Assembly (NCBI GenBank): GCA_012656075.1
Contig: JAAKBF010000047.1
Location: forward strand, 496,001-560,000
Direction of reading: 5' to 3'
DNA length: 64,000 nucleotides
From: Phytophthora hibernalis
Taxonomy: Eukaryota; Oomycota; Peronosporomycetes; Peronosporales; Peronosporaceae
In this document: piece by piece, positions 33,305-43,450 of the stretch
Layout: each line of letters opens with the position of its first letter
How positions within the stretch are numbered: the first letter of the stretch is position 1
Program-made: the position numbers and the translations under genes
Notes under the pieces: model-generated
What the model was told of the DNA's origin: nothing
Seen by the model: the letters and a program-made list of their open reading frames with translations, nothing else
Databases searched by the model: none

Positions 33305-33640
33305 GGATTAGGAGGTTTTGAAACTCGGCCACGTAATCGTGCAAAGACGAGTTCTGGCTCAGCGCATACAGCCGCTCACGCTGCCGATACTCGCTGTCGG
33401 GGGCAGGAACCGGCGGCGCATGCCGGCCTTGAACTCGGCCCAGGTCTTGGTCATACCCGAGCGGTCACATGCGGATGCGAATTTGCGAAACCAATTCATG
33501 GGGGTCACCCCAAGATGCGTAGACACCATGGTCACGATTAGCGACGATTCCTCCGTCATTTGAGGGTGGTCATCGGCGTAAAATTGCTCGATCGAAAAAA
33601 CATAGCTCCAGATCCTCGTCACAAGACGCAATATGTAGCA
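33305..33640 (-). pseudogene. Old gypsy gag, 5' part
   Basis: On minus this reads as the capsid domain of a gypsy gag (FYADDHPQMTEESSLIV, GVTPMNWFRKFA, TWAEFKAGMRRRFLP, then after a frame change EFQNLLIQC) and stops exactly at the LTR of the inserted element. Its continuation is at 19600-19924. Confidence 0.8.
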
Positions 33641-34431
33641 GCGTTGTTTGTTTTGTCAAAAGGGCCCATCGTACCGTACAATGCTTTTAAAAGTACGACG
33701 TGTTATGATTGGCTCAGCTTCATTTGTCAAATCGCTACATCCAAAATGGATGGCAGGAGATTGGCGACACCTCTGGCGCTTAGCGTCGCAGCACACATGA
33801 AATCCATGGCCAAAGAGAGTGTAGTATGCAAAGCGCTAGAAGGTTATTGATCATTCTCTCTCGCAAGACTATGTAGATGTTTTAGAGTGGTGGAAGACCG
33901 ACACCAGTACGTTGCATCCTGTCATCACACCGCGGTGAAGCGGGAGACTTGTTGTCTACAGTAAAGTTTCGATTAGGTACGACGCATTTCGTTTTGTCAG
34001 ATTAATACAGTAACCCTAATCACAAACGCATTTGGGTAGGCCCTTATGACAAGGAAATGCCGGTACAGTCCGATGTTTGACGGCAGGCCAATGTTTACAC
34101 AGTTCAAGCTTATTAATAAACCGTGACCTCACCCTACAAGGGTTAAGTACTGTAAAACCTGTGATCATGCATCATGGGGTACTGCGTTAGTGCCCCACTG
34201 CTCGGATGGGGTACTCTTTAAGGTGGGGTACGATTAATGGCATGGGGCACTATGAAAAACACGAACGTCAAGTCAAGGTGAGGTGTATTGAGTTAGGACG
34301 AGCGTTTGAGATCAGATATTAATCTCAGTAATTGCGTCGGTAAAGTCGTTTTTCAGTGAGGTACATTGATGTCACTTAGGGACCCAAACGACTTCTGATG
34401 TCCGTTCTAACACTTGCCCCTATGTCAACTG
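33641..34431. other. Spacer with GGGGTAC motif cluster
   Basis: No gene was recognised. 34175-34255 contains four close copies of TGGGGTAC/TGGGGCAC. The part next to 34432 is probably the 3' untranslated end of the LINE fragment. Confidence 0.5.
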
Positions 34432-35413
34432 TTAGCTTTTCCCCGGTCTAGCCTTACGTCTCCCCGTGCCTCGCCGGCCTCCATGATGGCAGTCGGCCAT
34501 GGCAGCCTCTTGTGCCATGTCTTCCATTGTCCCTAGCCACGGTAACATGTCCGTCCCCATGTTCCGTGTCACTTTCTCCCATTGTTTAGTTTGTTCCAGA
34601 TCACCACTCAAGGTGCGTTGTATATTCGACCGTCTGTCCATGGCCAACCTCGATAACGTGTCCACCATGATGTTGTTGTCCCGCAGACGTATGTGCCACC
34701 CACTAATTGTCAGACGATCGATGATGCGTCTACTCTTCCAGTAAGCCGCCCTCAATGCTGGTGCATTCGGCGGTTTCCGCCTCTGGTGCTGCGTTACCAC
34801 CGACTCCGTGTCTCCGACCACATGAAGTGGGGAGTACCGCTGCCTCGCGCATTCTGCCAGTCCGGTGAGGAGTCCAAGACTGCACGCGCTGTGCAAAGTG
34901 ACGTTCCTATTCGCATAAGACATAGAGCTCAACCAACAGACCGCAGCGTCTTGTGTCGTGCCCCCAACTCGTATGACGATTGCTCCACTTGCAGCCGCCT
35001 TCATCTTACCACTGAATCGCCCGCCAAAGAACAGTAGATACTGGTGTTCGGTGCTCACTGGCAAATGCCTGCGACCGTCCTCACTAGTCCTTCCGAGGGC
35101 CAGTCGTATAATTTCTGCCGCGACTTCCCTGACCTCCGATGCGCACTCCGTTCCAGTGTACAAGTGCACAGTGTTATAGCCATGTTTGAGCTTGTTCTTG
35201 AAGACCGCCGTGTGATGGCCACTGGTTACGTTGTTAAGGGGGTCGAAGTGGTTGACCCTCCAACTCCAGACCGACTGCAGATATATGGCCGCACCCAGCC
35301 TCCAGCAGCGCTCTGTCACCTCCTGTACCACCTGCGTGAGTTGGATGTGGGGGCCATCTTAATTGTCTTTACTTCCTCCATCACGTCCCACATGCCATCC
35401 GGGATAGCATGTA

Positions 35414-36949
35414 CACCTTTTACCAGGCAGGCTGGGCGTTTTCACAAGCAAAACGGATTTGGCCTGCTTGTGCAACTTAATAATTCAACAAAAAAGGACG
35501 CTTGTCAGGCAAAGTGGGTTTCTGATATATTTTTCCCACGCAAAGTGGTTTCTATCAAGACTACTTTCCTAGCTCCATGTCTTCCCCACGCTCGGCAAGA
35601 AAAATATTTTTGAAGCAGTGTCGCTCCATACGCCAGACCAATCGCTGCGTTAGGACTTCCTTGTTACTTTCTACGGCCTCCTTCATGAGTGCCATTCTGT
35701 TCGCTGCCAGCGAGTTATACTGGCCTCGTAAAAGCAACTCACGCCGCTTAGTTGCAAGATGCACCTTCATGTGCGCCTTCAACACGCTGAAGCAGCCCTC
35801 AATTGCATTGCACATCGTGCTAGCCGTAGGATGACCAGCTTGTTGCTGTTGACAATGCCATCCGCGACAAGCTGCGAGCGAGCCAGCGTCTCGACCTGAC
35901 TGTGAGCGGGGGCGTTGTCGGTAACTACGACAACTTTCTTGCCCACGCAGCACTCCTTGTACTCGTCGCTGTTGAGTGCAGCCACGAACAGGTCCGCGAC
36001 GAAGCGCGCATTCTCCTCCATGTGAATGGAGCCGTCGTGCGTACGCAGCAATACTAGCCCGTCGCCTGGAGACACACCACACTGGACGTGAAGATTCTTG
36101 CCTTTTGACGACGGCAGGGTGACGACTGCACGCTCCCCGACACGAGCCCAGCCTTGGTTGCGCGACAGGTAGATGTTGAAGTTGGTTTCGTCGTGGTTGA
36201 CGATCATGTCCCCTGCCGCCACGTGCGCGTTTAACGCTTTCGCAAACTCCATTCGCTTCTCTTTGTTCACGGCATTGTTCATGGCGGCCTTCTCAATTCG
36301 AAGTCCCTTGACGGTGTACAACATGCCGTGCAGAGCGCGGTGGATGGAGGTGATGCTCACGTCCACCGACAAGTCGCTCAGCAACCTGTCCTTCATGACG
36401 GCCATCGTCATATCCGCCTGCTCGTCCAGGTACTCCTCGAGCTTGGTCATGACCTCGACCGTCATCTTCACACACGCAGTCCGCACGCCGCCACGCGGCT
36501 GCTGCTCGATGCTGCCCTTAGCTGCGATGCGCCGGGCAGTGGTGACGGAGACAGCATTGCTAGCTGCGATGGCTAGCCAATCTTGGCCAGCCAAAAAGCG
36601 TCAAGTACGCGCTTCTTCGCGCTGTTGCGCTCGAACTGCTTGGCTTCACGCGATACGAGGGGTGGTGTCTGGAGAGTCGCTGGCGTGGGCGGCGGGGACA
36701 TTGTTCGAGGGGTGTTTGGGGAGGCTTGGGGAGGAGGCGATAACGCAAATGAAGGAGTGTCGGCATGGAGACCACGGGCTGCTTCGCCAGTATCGAGTGG
36801 CTGGCGCTGCTTCCCGCTAACAAACCAATTTGGTTGGAAAAATCTAGCGCCAACCCGCTTTGGCTGTAAAACCTTATTTTAGGTTAATTTATAAAACCTC
36901 TATTGACCGCTTTGCTTGTGAAAACGCCCAGCCTGCCTGGTAAATGGTG
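35414..36949 (-). mobile_element. Tc1/mariner-type element inserted in the LINE
   Basis: 43-bp terminal inverted repeats (35414-35456 and 36907-36949, two mismatches, beginning CACC.TTTACCAGGCAGGC) are flanked by TA (35412-35413 and 36950-36951). Subterminal motifs CAAAG(C/T)GGGTT recur inside both ends. The inner gene codes a DDE transposase. Confidence 0.92.
35561..36701 (-). pseudogene. IS630/Tc1-type DDE transposase, two frameshifts
   Basis: An ATG at 36701 starts a Pro/Thr-rich N-terminus and NSAKKRVLDAF; a one-base loss in a T run near 36590 moves the frame to LAGQDWLAIAASNAVSV, a helix-turn-helix region. The catalytic domain has Asp in VNHDETNFN (about 36190), Asp in VVVTDNAPAHS (about 35925) and, after a second frame change near 35850, Glu in NAIEGCFSVLK (about 35800). 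It ends at 35561. All three acidic residues are present, so an unbroken version would probably be active. The protein belongs with the eukaryotic relatives of IS630. Confidence 0.82.
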
Positions 36950-37160
36950 TAGTCGCAAACTGAATATAGCCGTCTCAATACCCATCTTTTGGAGACCAAT
37001 GTTGTGCCACGGGCGCAGTAGTAGCCTCGCCGCCTCGCATTCCCAGAAGATTTGATGCAGCGTCACATTGTGTAAGTGCACGCACGCCGGGTGCGGAAAT
37101 TGGAGTGCTCTTATATTCCGAGCCCTTAATGAGGGTACGGTGTAAATGGTCCAGAACAAA

Positions 37161-37377
37161 GAATTTTATGACTCAAATAAAGAGGTTAGATCAAACTTTG
37201 TTGTGGCTCATATAACATGTGTACATACGGTAGAAGCAGCAACCATACTGAATTCAAGTCAAATATTTGGTTCCACTAGATTATGCCACCTTAGGGGCTC
37301 AAAAGGGATGATCATACATGTACTGTATACCGGTAAACAGGTTTGGCTGTACCGAATGTTGCTCTGGTTACGTGGTA
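37161..37377. other. Short spacer
   Basis: AT-rich, no gene. Contains TACATGTA at 37315-37322. Confidence 0.4.
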
Positions 37378-38106
37378 CAGAGAACCCTGGCCAACTTAAT
37401 ACCACCCGTGGACGCACTTCCTATTAAGTATAACAGGGTTATTAGATAGTAGAGAGAGAGCACCACAACCAGAAGACCGGTGTTGATCTCTGGGTTTATA
37501 AGAAGGCATGGATGGCTGGTGTGTTGTTTCAGGAGTGGCTGCGCGAGCTTGACATGCATTGACAACGGTGCAATATTGCCCTCCTTCGCAACATTGTCCT
37601 GGGAAACCTGCAGCTCAAGCCGTAATTGTCATTTAACTACCGCCCAACTATATCTCTCGTTTGCAACCGCCCGACGCTGGAATCATATCGGCGTTTAAGC
37701 GGCAGTGCGGCATCGGCGGCTCCAGCATGAGTCAAACGTGATGAGGCGGGTGCGACTACCAATGGAAGTCATACCTGTTGAAATAATTCAAGTATTAGAT
37801 ATTAGCACCCTACCAATATACCGGTACTTCCAGGAGCGTCTGCCGTGAGGAGCAGGAAGCGGCGTGGGCGCGGACATCGACCCGGAGCCTTTTAGTATGT
37901 AATATTTGGCGCTCAACAAGTATGATAGTGTATACTTTTCATTAACAAATGTATTGAAAAATCCCCATCGAGCATTAAGTTTGAAGTTTGACAAGAATTA
38001 ATTAAGCCCCATAGTTAAGCCTGACTACCGAGTCGGTGGATCGATATATGATTAAGTACACCAGGATATTAGACAACAGAGGTATTAAGTTGGCCAGGGT
38101 TCTCTG
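37378..38106. mobile_element. Non-autonomous TA-flanked element (MITE-like, 729 bp)
   Basis: Perfect 26-bp inverted repeats (from CAGAGAACCCTGGCCAAC at 37378; complement ending 38106) are bordered by TA at 37376-37377 and 38107-38108, as in Tc1/mariner elements. No transposase is coded inside. The right end lies 57 bp before the proposed PRORP start codon. Confidence 0.85.
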
Positions 38107-38163
38107 TACTGGATCCGTGTTTTACGGTACATGTATTGCTAATAACATGTTATTAAAAAAGGA

Positions 38164-40014
38164 ATGGTTACCCTCGCTGGAATCAAGCGACCCGCGGAGG
38201 CCGCTCCCGCGACCGAGGATGCCGAACCAGGTGCGACTCCACCCACACCATCTCCCTATGCATCTCCTCCACCACCTAACGCATTGGACTTATCCCAATA
38301 GCGCGCAAATTGACGAAAACACAGCGTCGACGAGAGCGCAAACAGGTTTGGCAGCTTCATTTTCATTCAGCCATGGCTTCATTGTTCACCTTCGCATTTG
38401 CAGACGCCCGCAGAGAAGATCGAAAACCAATTTCGCATCCAACTTCAAATTTGCGCTCAGCAGAACGATGCAGGCCAAGCGCTCAAGTTCTACGAGCAGA
38501 TGAAGAGCGAGGCGGTGAATGTGGCCCCGTACCTCTACAATATGATCATCAACGTGTGCAACAAGGCCGAAGATCCAGCAGAATTCAAAGCTAGAGCGTA
38601 CGCCGTGTACCAGGACATGAAGCAGGCGGCGAAGACCGCTAGGACAAACCAGAATTTCAAGGTGAGCGAACCGATCTACAGCGCCATGCTGAAGCTTTGC
38701 AGCAAGGCGCAGGACTTTGACGCCTGTGAGACGCTCATTGCCGAGATGGAGGCGGCTAAAGTGGACCCTAAGTTGCGCACGTTCGGTCCGCTGCTGCTGG
38801 CCCACAGTGACGCCGGCAACTTAGCCAAGTGCGTTTGGGTGCATGGAAAATTTCTTTTGCATGAGCTGGAGCCGACACAAGACGACTATGTGGCGCTATT
38901 GCGTGTGTGCGTGAAGACTGGCCACGCCGAGCGCTTTTACGCATTCCTGGATATGTTCATTGAGGACGTTTGGCAGCCGAGTCTGTCGACGTGGGACGTG
39001 CTCAAAGACTGGTTCAACAGGTGCGGTGGATTTGGCTGCTTGGCGGCCGGTGGCCTAGCTAAGCGTGATTTAACAGTTCGTCTGACGTGGTCATGAGTGC
39101 AGTGAGGCGGCGCAGGTAGACGGCCGCAAGTGGAAGATCACCGAGGGCGCCGTGAGTAAGGAGGGTGTGTGTTCCGTGACGGGTGATCAACTGCAGTCGC
39201 TGGAGCTTTCGGCGGAGTTGGAGAGTGAACTACTGGCGAAGGTGCGTGTGGCAGTGGTCAATGGAGCCATGTGCTCCGTTTACGGTCGCTGAGATCTGAT
39301 CTTGGATCATTTCCAATGCTCTGCAGGTCGAGAAGCTGGTGCGCACGGACGAGAAGCGCACGGCGCAATGGGACGCGTTTAAGCAGTGGCTGGCCGTGTT
39401 CGGGCCGTTCGACGTGATCATCGACGCCGCCAACGTGGGCTACTGTAACCAGAACTTTGACGGGTGCGTGTGTGTGTTTGTAACCGGTCCCTTTCTTGGT
39501 GCCAAACTAACGCGATGGGGGCACTTTGGCTCCGAATGTCTGCAGAGGTGGCTTCAACTACGGTCAGATCGAGCTTTTGCTGCAGCACTACGAGGCACAG
39601 GGCAACAAGCCGCTGCTCGTGTTGCACGAACGTCGCACGTGGGACGAGCAGGTGCCACCCGAGCACCGCGCGCAGGTTGCACAATGGCGCTCAAGCCGCA
39701 AGATGTTCAACTGCCAGCCCGGCAACAACGACGACTGGTACTGGCTCTACGCGGCTGTCAAGCTCGGCGGCAGGACGCTCATGGTCTCCAATGACGAGAT
39801 GCGCGACCACCACTTCCAGATGATCCACAATCGCGCCTTTGGTCGCTGGAAGGAGCGCCATCAAGTGCATTACCAGGTGCATGGAGAGCGCGTGACGGTG
39901 GACGAGCCGCTGCCGTATTCGGCCAGGCCGCAGCGCGTCGGTGACGTGTGGCACTTCCCTGCAGCGGCTCATCCGTTGTGGCTGGCAGTTGAACTGGCTG
40001 AACTGGCGCCCTGA
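38164..40014 (+). CDS. PRORP: Protein-only RNase P (PRORP), five exons
   Basis: The enzyme removes the 5' leader of precursor tRNAs with a single protein. Proposed exons are 38164-38230, 38414-39020, 39103-39241, 39327-39463 and 39546-40014, all with GT-AG introns of 82-183 bp; they join in phase into 472 codons. The N-terminal half is an alpha-helical PPR array (residues about 25-225; LKFYEQMKSE, VYQDMKQAAK, TLIAEMEAAKVDP). The C-terminal NYN nuclease keeps the metal-binding Asps: VIIDAANVGY (about residue 300), NNDDWYWLY (about 378) and VSNDEMRD (about 399). The zinc site of the family (two Cys before the nuclease, His and Cys at the end) is reduced to CSVT and VWHFP with no final Cys. The first exon is inferred; the rest is firm. 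No organelle signal is obvious. Confidence 0.88.
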
Positions 40015-40085
40015 AAAGTGCCCATTTCTGAGAATAGAGACCCTTTTAAGGCTTGCGGTAAATTTTATTCATAAACAGGGAGAAA

Positions 40086-40364
40086 ATGGACAAAGCCGCG
40101 GAATGTGGGACGTTGCAACGCCCGTCGAGCTTGAATGAGGATTTTGGAGACTTGGATGAGGTATGATATTCGCGTTTCGATGGGGACGCTCATTTTCGCA
40201 GTTTGTAACGTTCGTTGGTAGCGTTGCGACCTTCGCTACTGATCGAATTAATTGTTTAATAAGAGCAGAGTTCGATAGCTTACTGGCAATGCTGCTTCAA
40301 GCACGTCAAAACGATTCTTGCAGAGCAGAATGATCGTCGGATCTTCATCCTACGAAAATCGTGA
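40086..40364 (+). CDS. Possible small two-exon gene (56 residues)
   Basis: ATG at 40086, exon 40086-40160, a GT-AG intron 40161-40268 (GTATGA...GAGCAG), exon 40269-40364 ending TGA. The joined frame is 56 codons with an acidic middle (SLNEDFGDLDE) and a second part AYWQCCFKHVKTILAEQNDRR. It starts 71 bp after the PRORP stop on the same strand. I recognise no family; it could be the start of a longer broken gene or PRORP 3' untranslated sequence. Confidence 0.3.
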
Positions 40365-40388
40365 ACGGCTGGATAGCGAAAGAAAATG

Positions 40389-40461
40389 GGGCATGTAAGC
40401 TTAAGCTTTCGCTCCGCAAACGCTTGAATCAAGAGCTTGCTGAGCGTAAGCTTACATGCCC
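40389..40461. repeat. 15-bp inverted repeat, 43-base loop
   Basis: GGGCATGTAAGCTTA at 40389-40403 pairs with TAAGCTTACATGCCC at 40447-40461. It follows the small ORF and may be a transcript-end hairpin or a tiny element. Confidence 0.65.
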
Positions 40462-41662
40462 AAGTCTTGATCCTAATGCAACATACAAACGGGGCTGTCG
40501 CGACGATTAAATTTCCTCTTTTAGCAATGGACATGTGAAACGAACTTTCCTTTTTCAGCGGTGGGCATGTTCGTCAGGTTCCGAGTTTTAAATTCGGTGA
40601 GATGCTGATTTACGAATAGCTTTCATACGTGCAGATCGCCATGTTTAAACCCTGACAAGATATCGTGAGACACGATTCGTGTCTTTCACGTCTCCTAGTT
40701 ACTTACACTGGGTTGCAAGGCACTCCGCATCCTAAAAACGCTGCTCATCGTCAAGCAACTCGAATCTACACACTGAAAAATGGCCTCACACTCACCAGGG
40801 TTCATTAGTGCTGCAACATTTCGCAGGTTCTCATTCCGGCTGCTGTTTATGCGATGGCCGGTGCTACGTGGAGTGTGTATTTCTCGTCTCGCCCTGCTGC
40901 AACAGTGCATCTAACAAGCGCAGATCGATTTTGCGATGTGCCTCTGCTGCGCTGCCACCACAGCTTGTCGACCTGCTTTCAGCCTATTTCAGAGGTGAAA
41001 CTGTGCGTTGGGCTGCAGTAGTCGAAAACGAGAGCTACACTAGTTCGTGTCGCTCCATGCAATGACAAACCTTTGCTTGGGGCTCATTGTCTTTCAGTCC
41101 CGACCAAGAAGACTCGCTTGCTTTGGCAAAAGGCTCAGGTCGGGTTTGACGTGACAGATGTCCAGATGTAGCCATCTCTATTCTGAGTATTTGAGGCGTT
41201 TCGTTCCTTTTTCGTGCTTCCCAAAGTCACAAGCCCAATTTGACACTGCCTCTTTCGGAGAGGGAAGCCCGGATTTTTGCCCTCGATTTGGAAAGGCGCA
41301 CGTACCGTAGCTACCAATACAATACATCCGATATCCTGTAATATTCTATTTCATCTGATTTACTAACTCTTCTCAAAATAGCTGCATAACTACATATAAT
41401 TGCGAGAACTGTACTTTCTATAATGTATCTATGATTAATCGCTGCCAGTACAGAGCGCCAGTGTGAGTAAGGGCGTGGCTTACACCGCGAAAGGGGCTTT
41501 TTTTCGCTTCTCTTCCTGCGGGCCATTTCCAGACCGACTGCCCGAATCCGGAGGCGAGTGTGTTGCGCTCTATCCCTCGCTCCCCCGACGCCGCAGTGCT
41601 CGGCTCGCAGGCGCCTCGAGAGGCCCCGCAGACACCACAGCCGCGTACACCTTCCAACCACT
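40462..41662. other. Intergenic, no gene recognised
   Basis: Short frames only (for example 40808-41065 plus). None shows family features. The last 100 bases would hold the promoter of the next gene. Confidence 0.4.
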
Positions 41663-43047
41663 ATGGGCAACTCGTGCACGCGCAACAGCGAGGTACAGTA
41701 CTCCACCGCAAAGCGACGACCGCTTTTGCGCAACAAGAGACTTATTCCACCGTTTTGCGCTTTTGCAGTCGCAGGTCGTCCTGACCGAACATGGCGCAAT
41801 CCTGCAAAGGTTAGTGGCCCCTGTCGCTCCTCTTCGTTTCTACAAGTCGCTCACCTCAATTTCTAAATGTCCGACGTAGCAGACGCACGGACCGCGAACG
41901 GGAACGTGAGCGCGAACGAGGTCGCTGGTCTGCTCCTAACGTCGAGAGTGTGGACCTGGACACGCTGCTGGAAGCCCCGTCACCTCCCGCCAACAAGGCG
42001 GCGCGTCGTCGTCGCAAGAAGTGCGTCCTGCTCAATTATTTCTACCTGTGACTTCTTATTCCGCAATTTCTAACGCTGTTGTCAATTTCTAATTTTGCAG
42101 ACGCCAATCGCTCTCGGAGCGCTTCCACGCGCCTCGCCGCCACAGCCGCAAATCGACCCGTCCACCTCGTATGCCGTCCTTTGATGAACCCAATCCACTC
42201 AACAGGTCGCGCGTTCACCGCAGTCGGACGGACGCAGGACCGCGAATTATGGAAGACCCTACCCCATCTACCACTCTTACGAGGACCCTGGATACTTAGC
42301 GGGGGACCCATTCGAACTACAACCGTTCGACGCCGACTGCATCCTGGGCAGTCCAATCAACTCGCCCTCCGTCATCCACGCGCGGTGGGGAGAACCTGTG
42401 GACGACCCGGACGAGGAGAACTTGTGCACGGAATTTGAGCCGAACCCGTTCAAGCTGGGCTTCTGTATCAACTGCATGAAGCAGCACGACGTCAAGGACG
42501 ACGGAGAAGTCGTGGCCATGAAGGAGTACAAGCGCATCGCCAGACCCACCATCTCCAAGACGGCGGCCAACGCGCTGGACCTGCCCAGTGCTATCCCAAT
42601 TCCTAGGAGCTCCATCACCATGATGCCCGAGGGGGTCGTGAGAGCGACATTGACTTGGCTCAATTGCTGGCTCAGAGGAGAGATGTGCTCTCGAGGCTGG
42701 ACCAGCTGGACCAGAAGAAGAACAAGATCAAGAGGCAGCAGAGCTCGGGCTCCACGCGCAGAGTTGGTGAGTGGAAGTGGTGAAACTGGAGTTTGGAGAG
42801 GTAACTGACTTTTTACTTTTGTTTTGACAGACCGACACACGACCATCAATTTTGGAGACAATGCACGCAACAACTTGCGTCGGATGAGCAATCGACCGCC
42901 CGGATCGGGTCCGATCATCTCACGCGGCTCGTCCGTGACCATGGCGCCTCAGCCGGCATCAGCATACGGCTTTGGGGCGTCAAGAGTGTGAGCATGGGCT
43001 CGCGGATGTACGACGACGAGGAGCCTGCGCAGAACGTTTGGCTTTAG
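41663..43047 (+). CDS. Hypothetical protein with N-myristoylation signal, five exons
   Basis: Proposed exons: 41663-41692, 41775-41809, 41883-42020, 42101-42766, 42831-43047, with GT-AG introns of 64-82 bp in phase. The start MGNSCT fits N-myristoylation with a nearby Cys for palmitoylation, so membrane attachment is likely. An Arg/Glu-rich stretch follows (RTDRERERERGRW), then a conserved-looking core with FCINCMKQHD (about 42460-42490, a CxxC pair), a coiled-coil-like LDQLDQKKNKIKRQQ and a Ser/Arg-rich tail ending DDEEPAQNVWL. Three single-base losses break the frame as assembled: near 42235 (A run), 42630-42640 (G run) and 42987. Without the last, the frame stops at 42991. I do not recognise the family. 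Confidence 0.6.
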
Positions 43048-43450
43048 ACTGCATGAAACAGAGAGACGGCTTTGAAAAAGTCTCAAGTAACTACCCACCC
43101 ACCCACTCACCGCACGGGGGCGCCGCGGACGAAAGCTGGAGCCCCATGTACCAGTAGTTTCGGTGTTGCATGACGATGCGTGCGATTGACGAGAGCAGTC
43201 AACAAGGAATCAATTCCCGAGACGAGTTCTTCGGGAGAAAACAAGCGAGCGAAGCCTCCGACAGGAAGGAGAGAAACAGTTTTCCAGCAGATGCGGCCTG
43301 ATTGAGGGCAAGCAAGACGCGATTAATTATGTAATATGAGCAACCGTAGTATTATCCCATCGCCGATAGACGCCCCGGTCAGTGCTTCATCGTTCAGTCG
43401 GCGTAGGTAGGTGACCCTTGGTTTGGTGAGAGATCGCGAACGGATCGGGC
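43048..43450. promoter_or_regulatory. Promoter region of the channel gene
   Basis: No ORF. TTCATCGTTCAGTC (about 43388) loosely resembles an oomycete initiator about 60 bp before the start codon; weak evidence. Confidence 0.3.

Larger units (their letters stand above)
34432..37160 (-). pseudogene. LINE (non-LTR retrotransposon) ORF2 3' part, split by a Tc1-type element
   Basis: On minus, 37160-36952 codes a zf-RVT type zinc region (CVHLHNVTLHQIFWECEAA) and, beyond the inserted element, 35411-34432 codes the remainder with an RNase H domain (LFFGGRFSGK, VVGDTESVV, DNNIMVDTLSRLAMD). Joining the sequence across the element at its TA site keeps the frame for about 35 codons until a one-base shift in a C run near 35350. 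The first RNase H Asp (FDGG in relatives) reads as Phe here. Reverse transcriptase and endonuclease are missing, as in a usual 5'-truncated copy. Confidence 0.7.
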
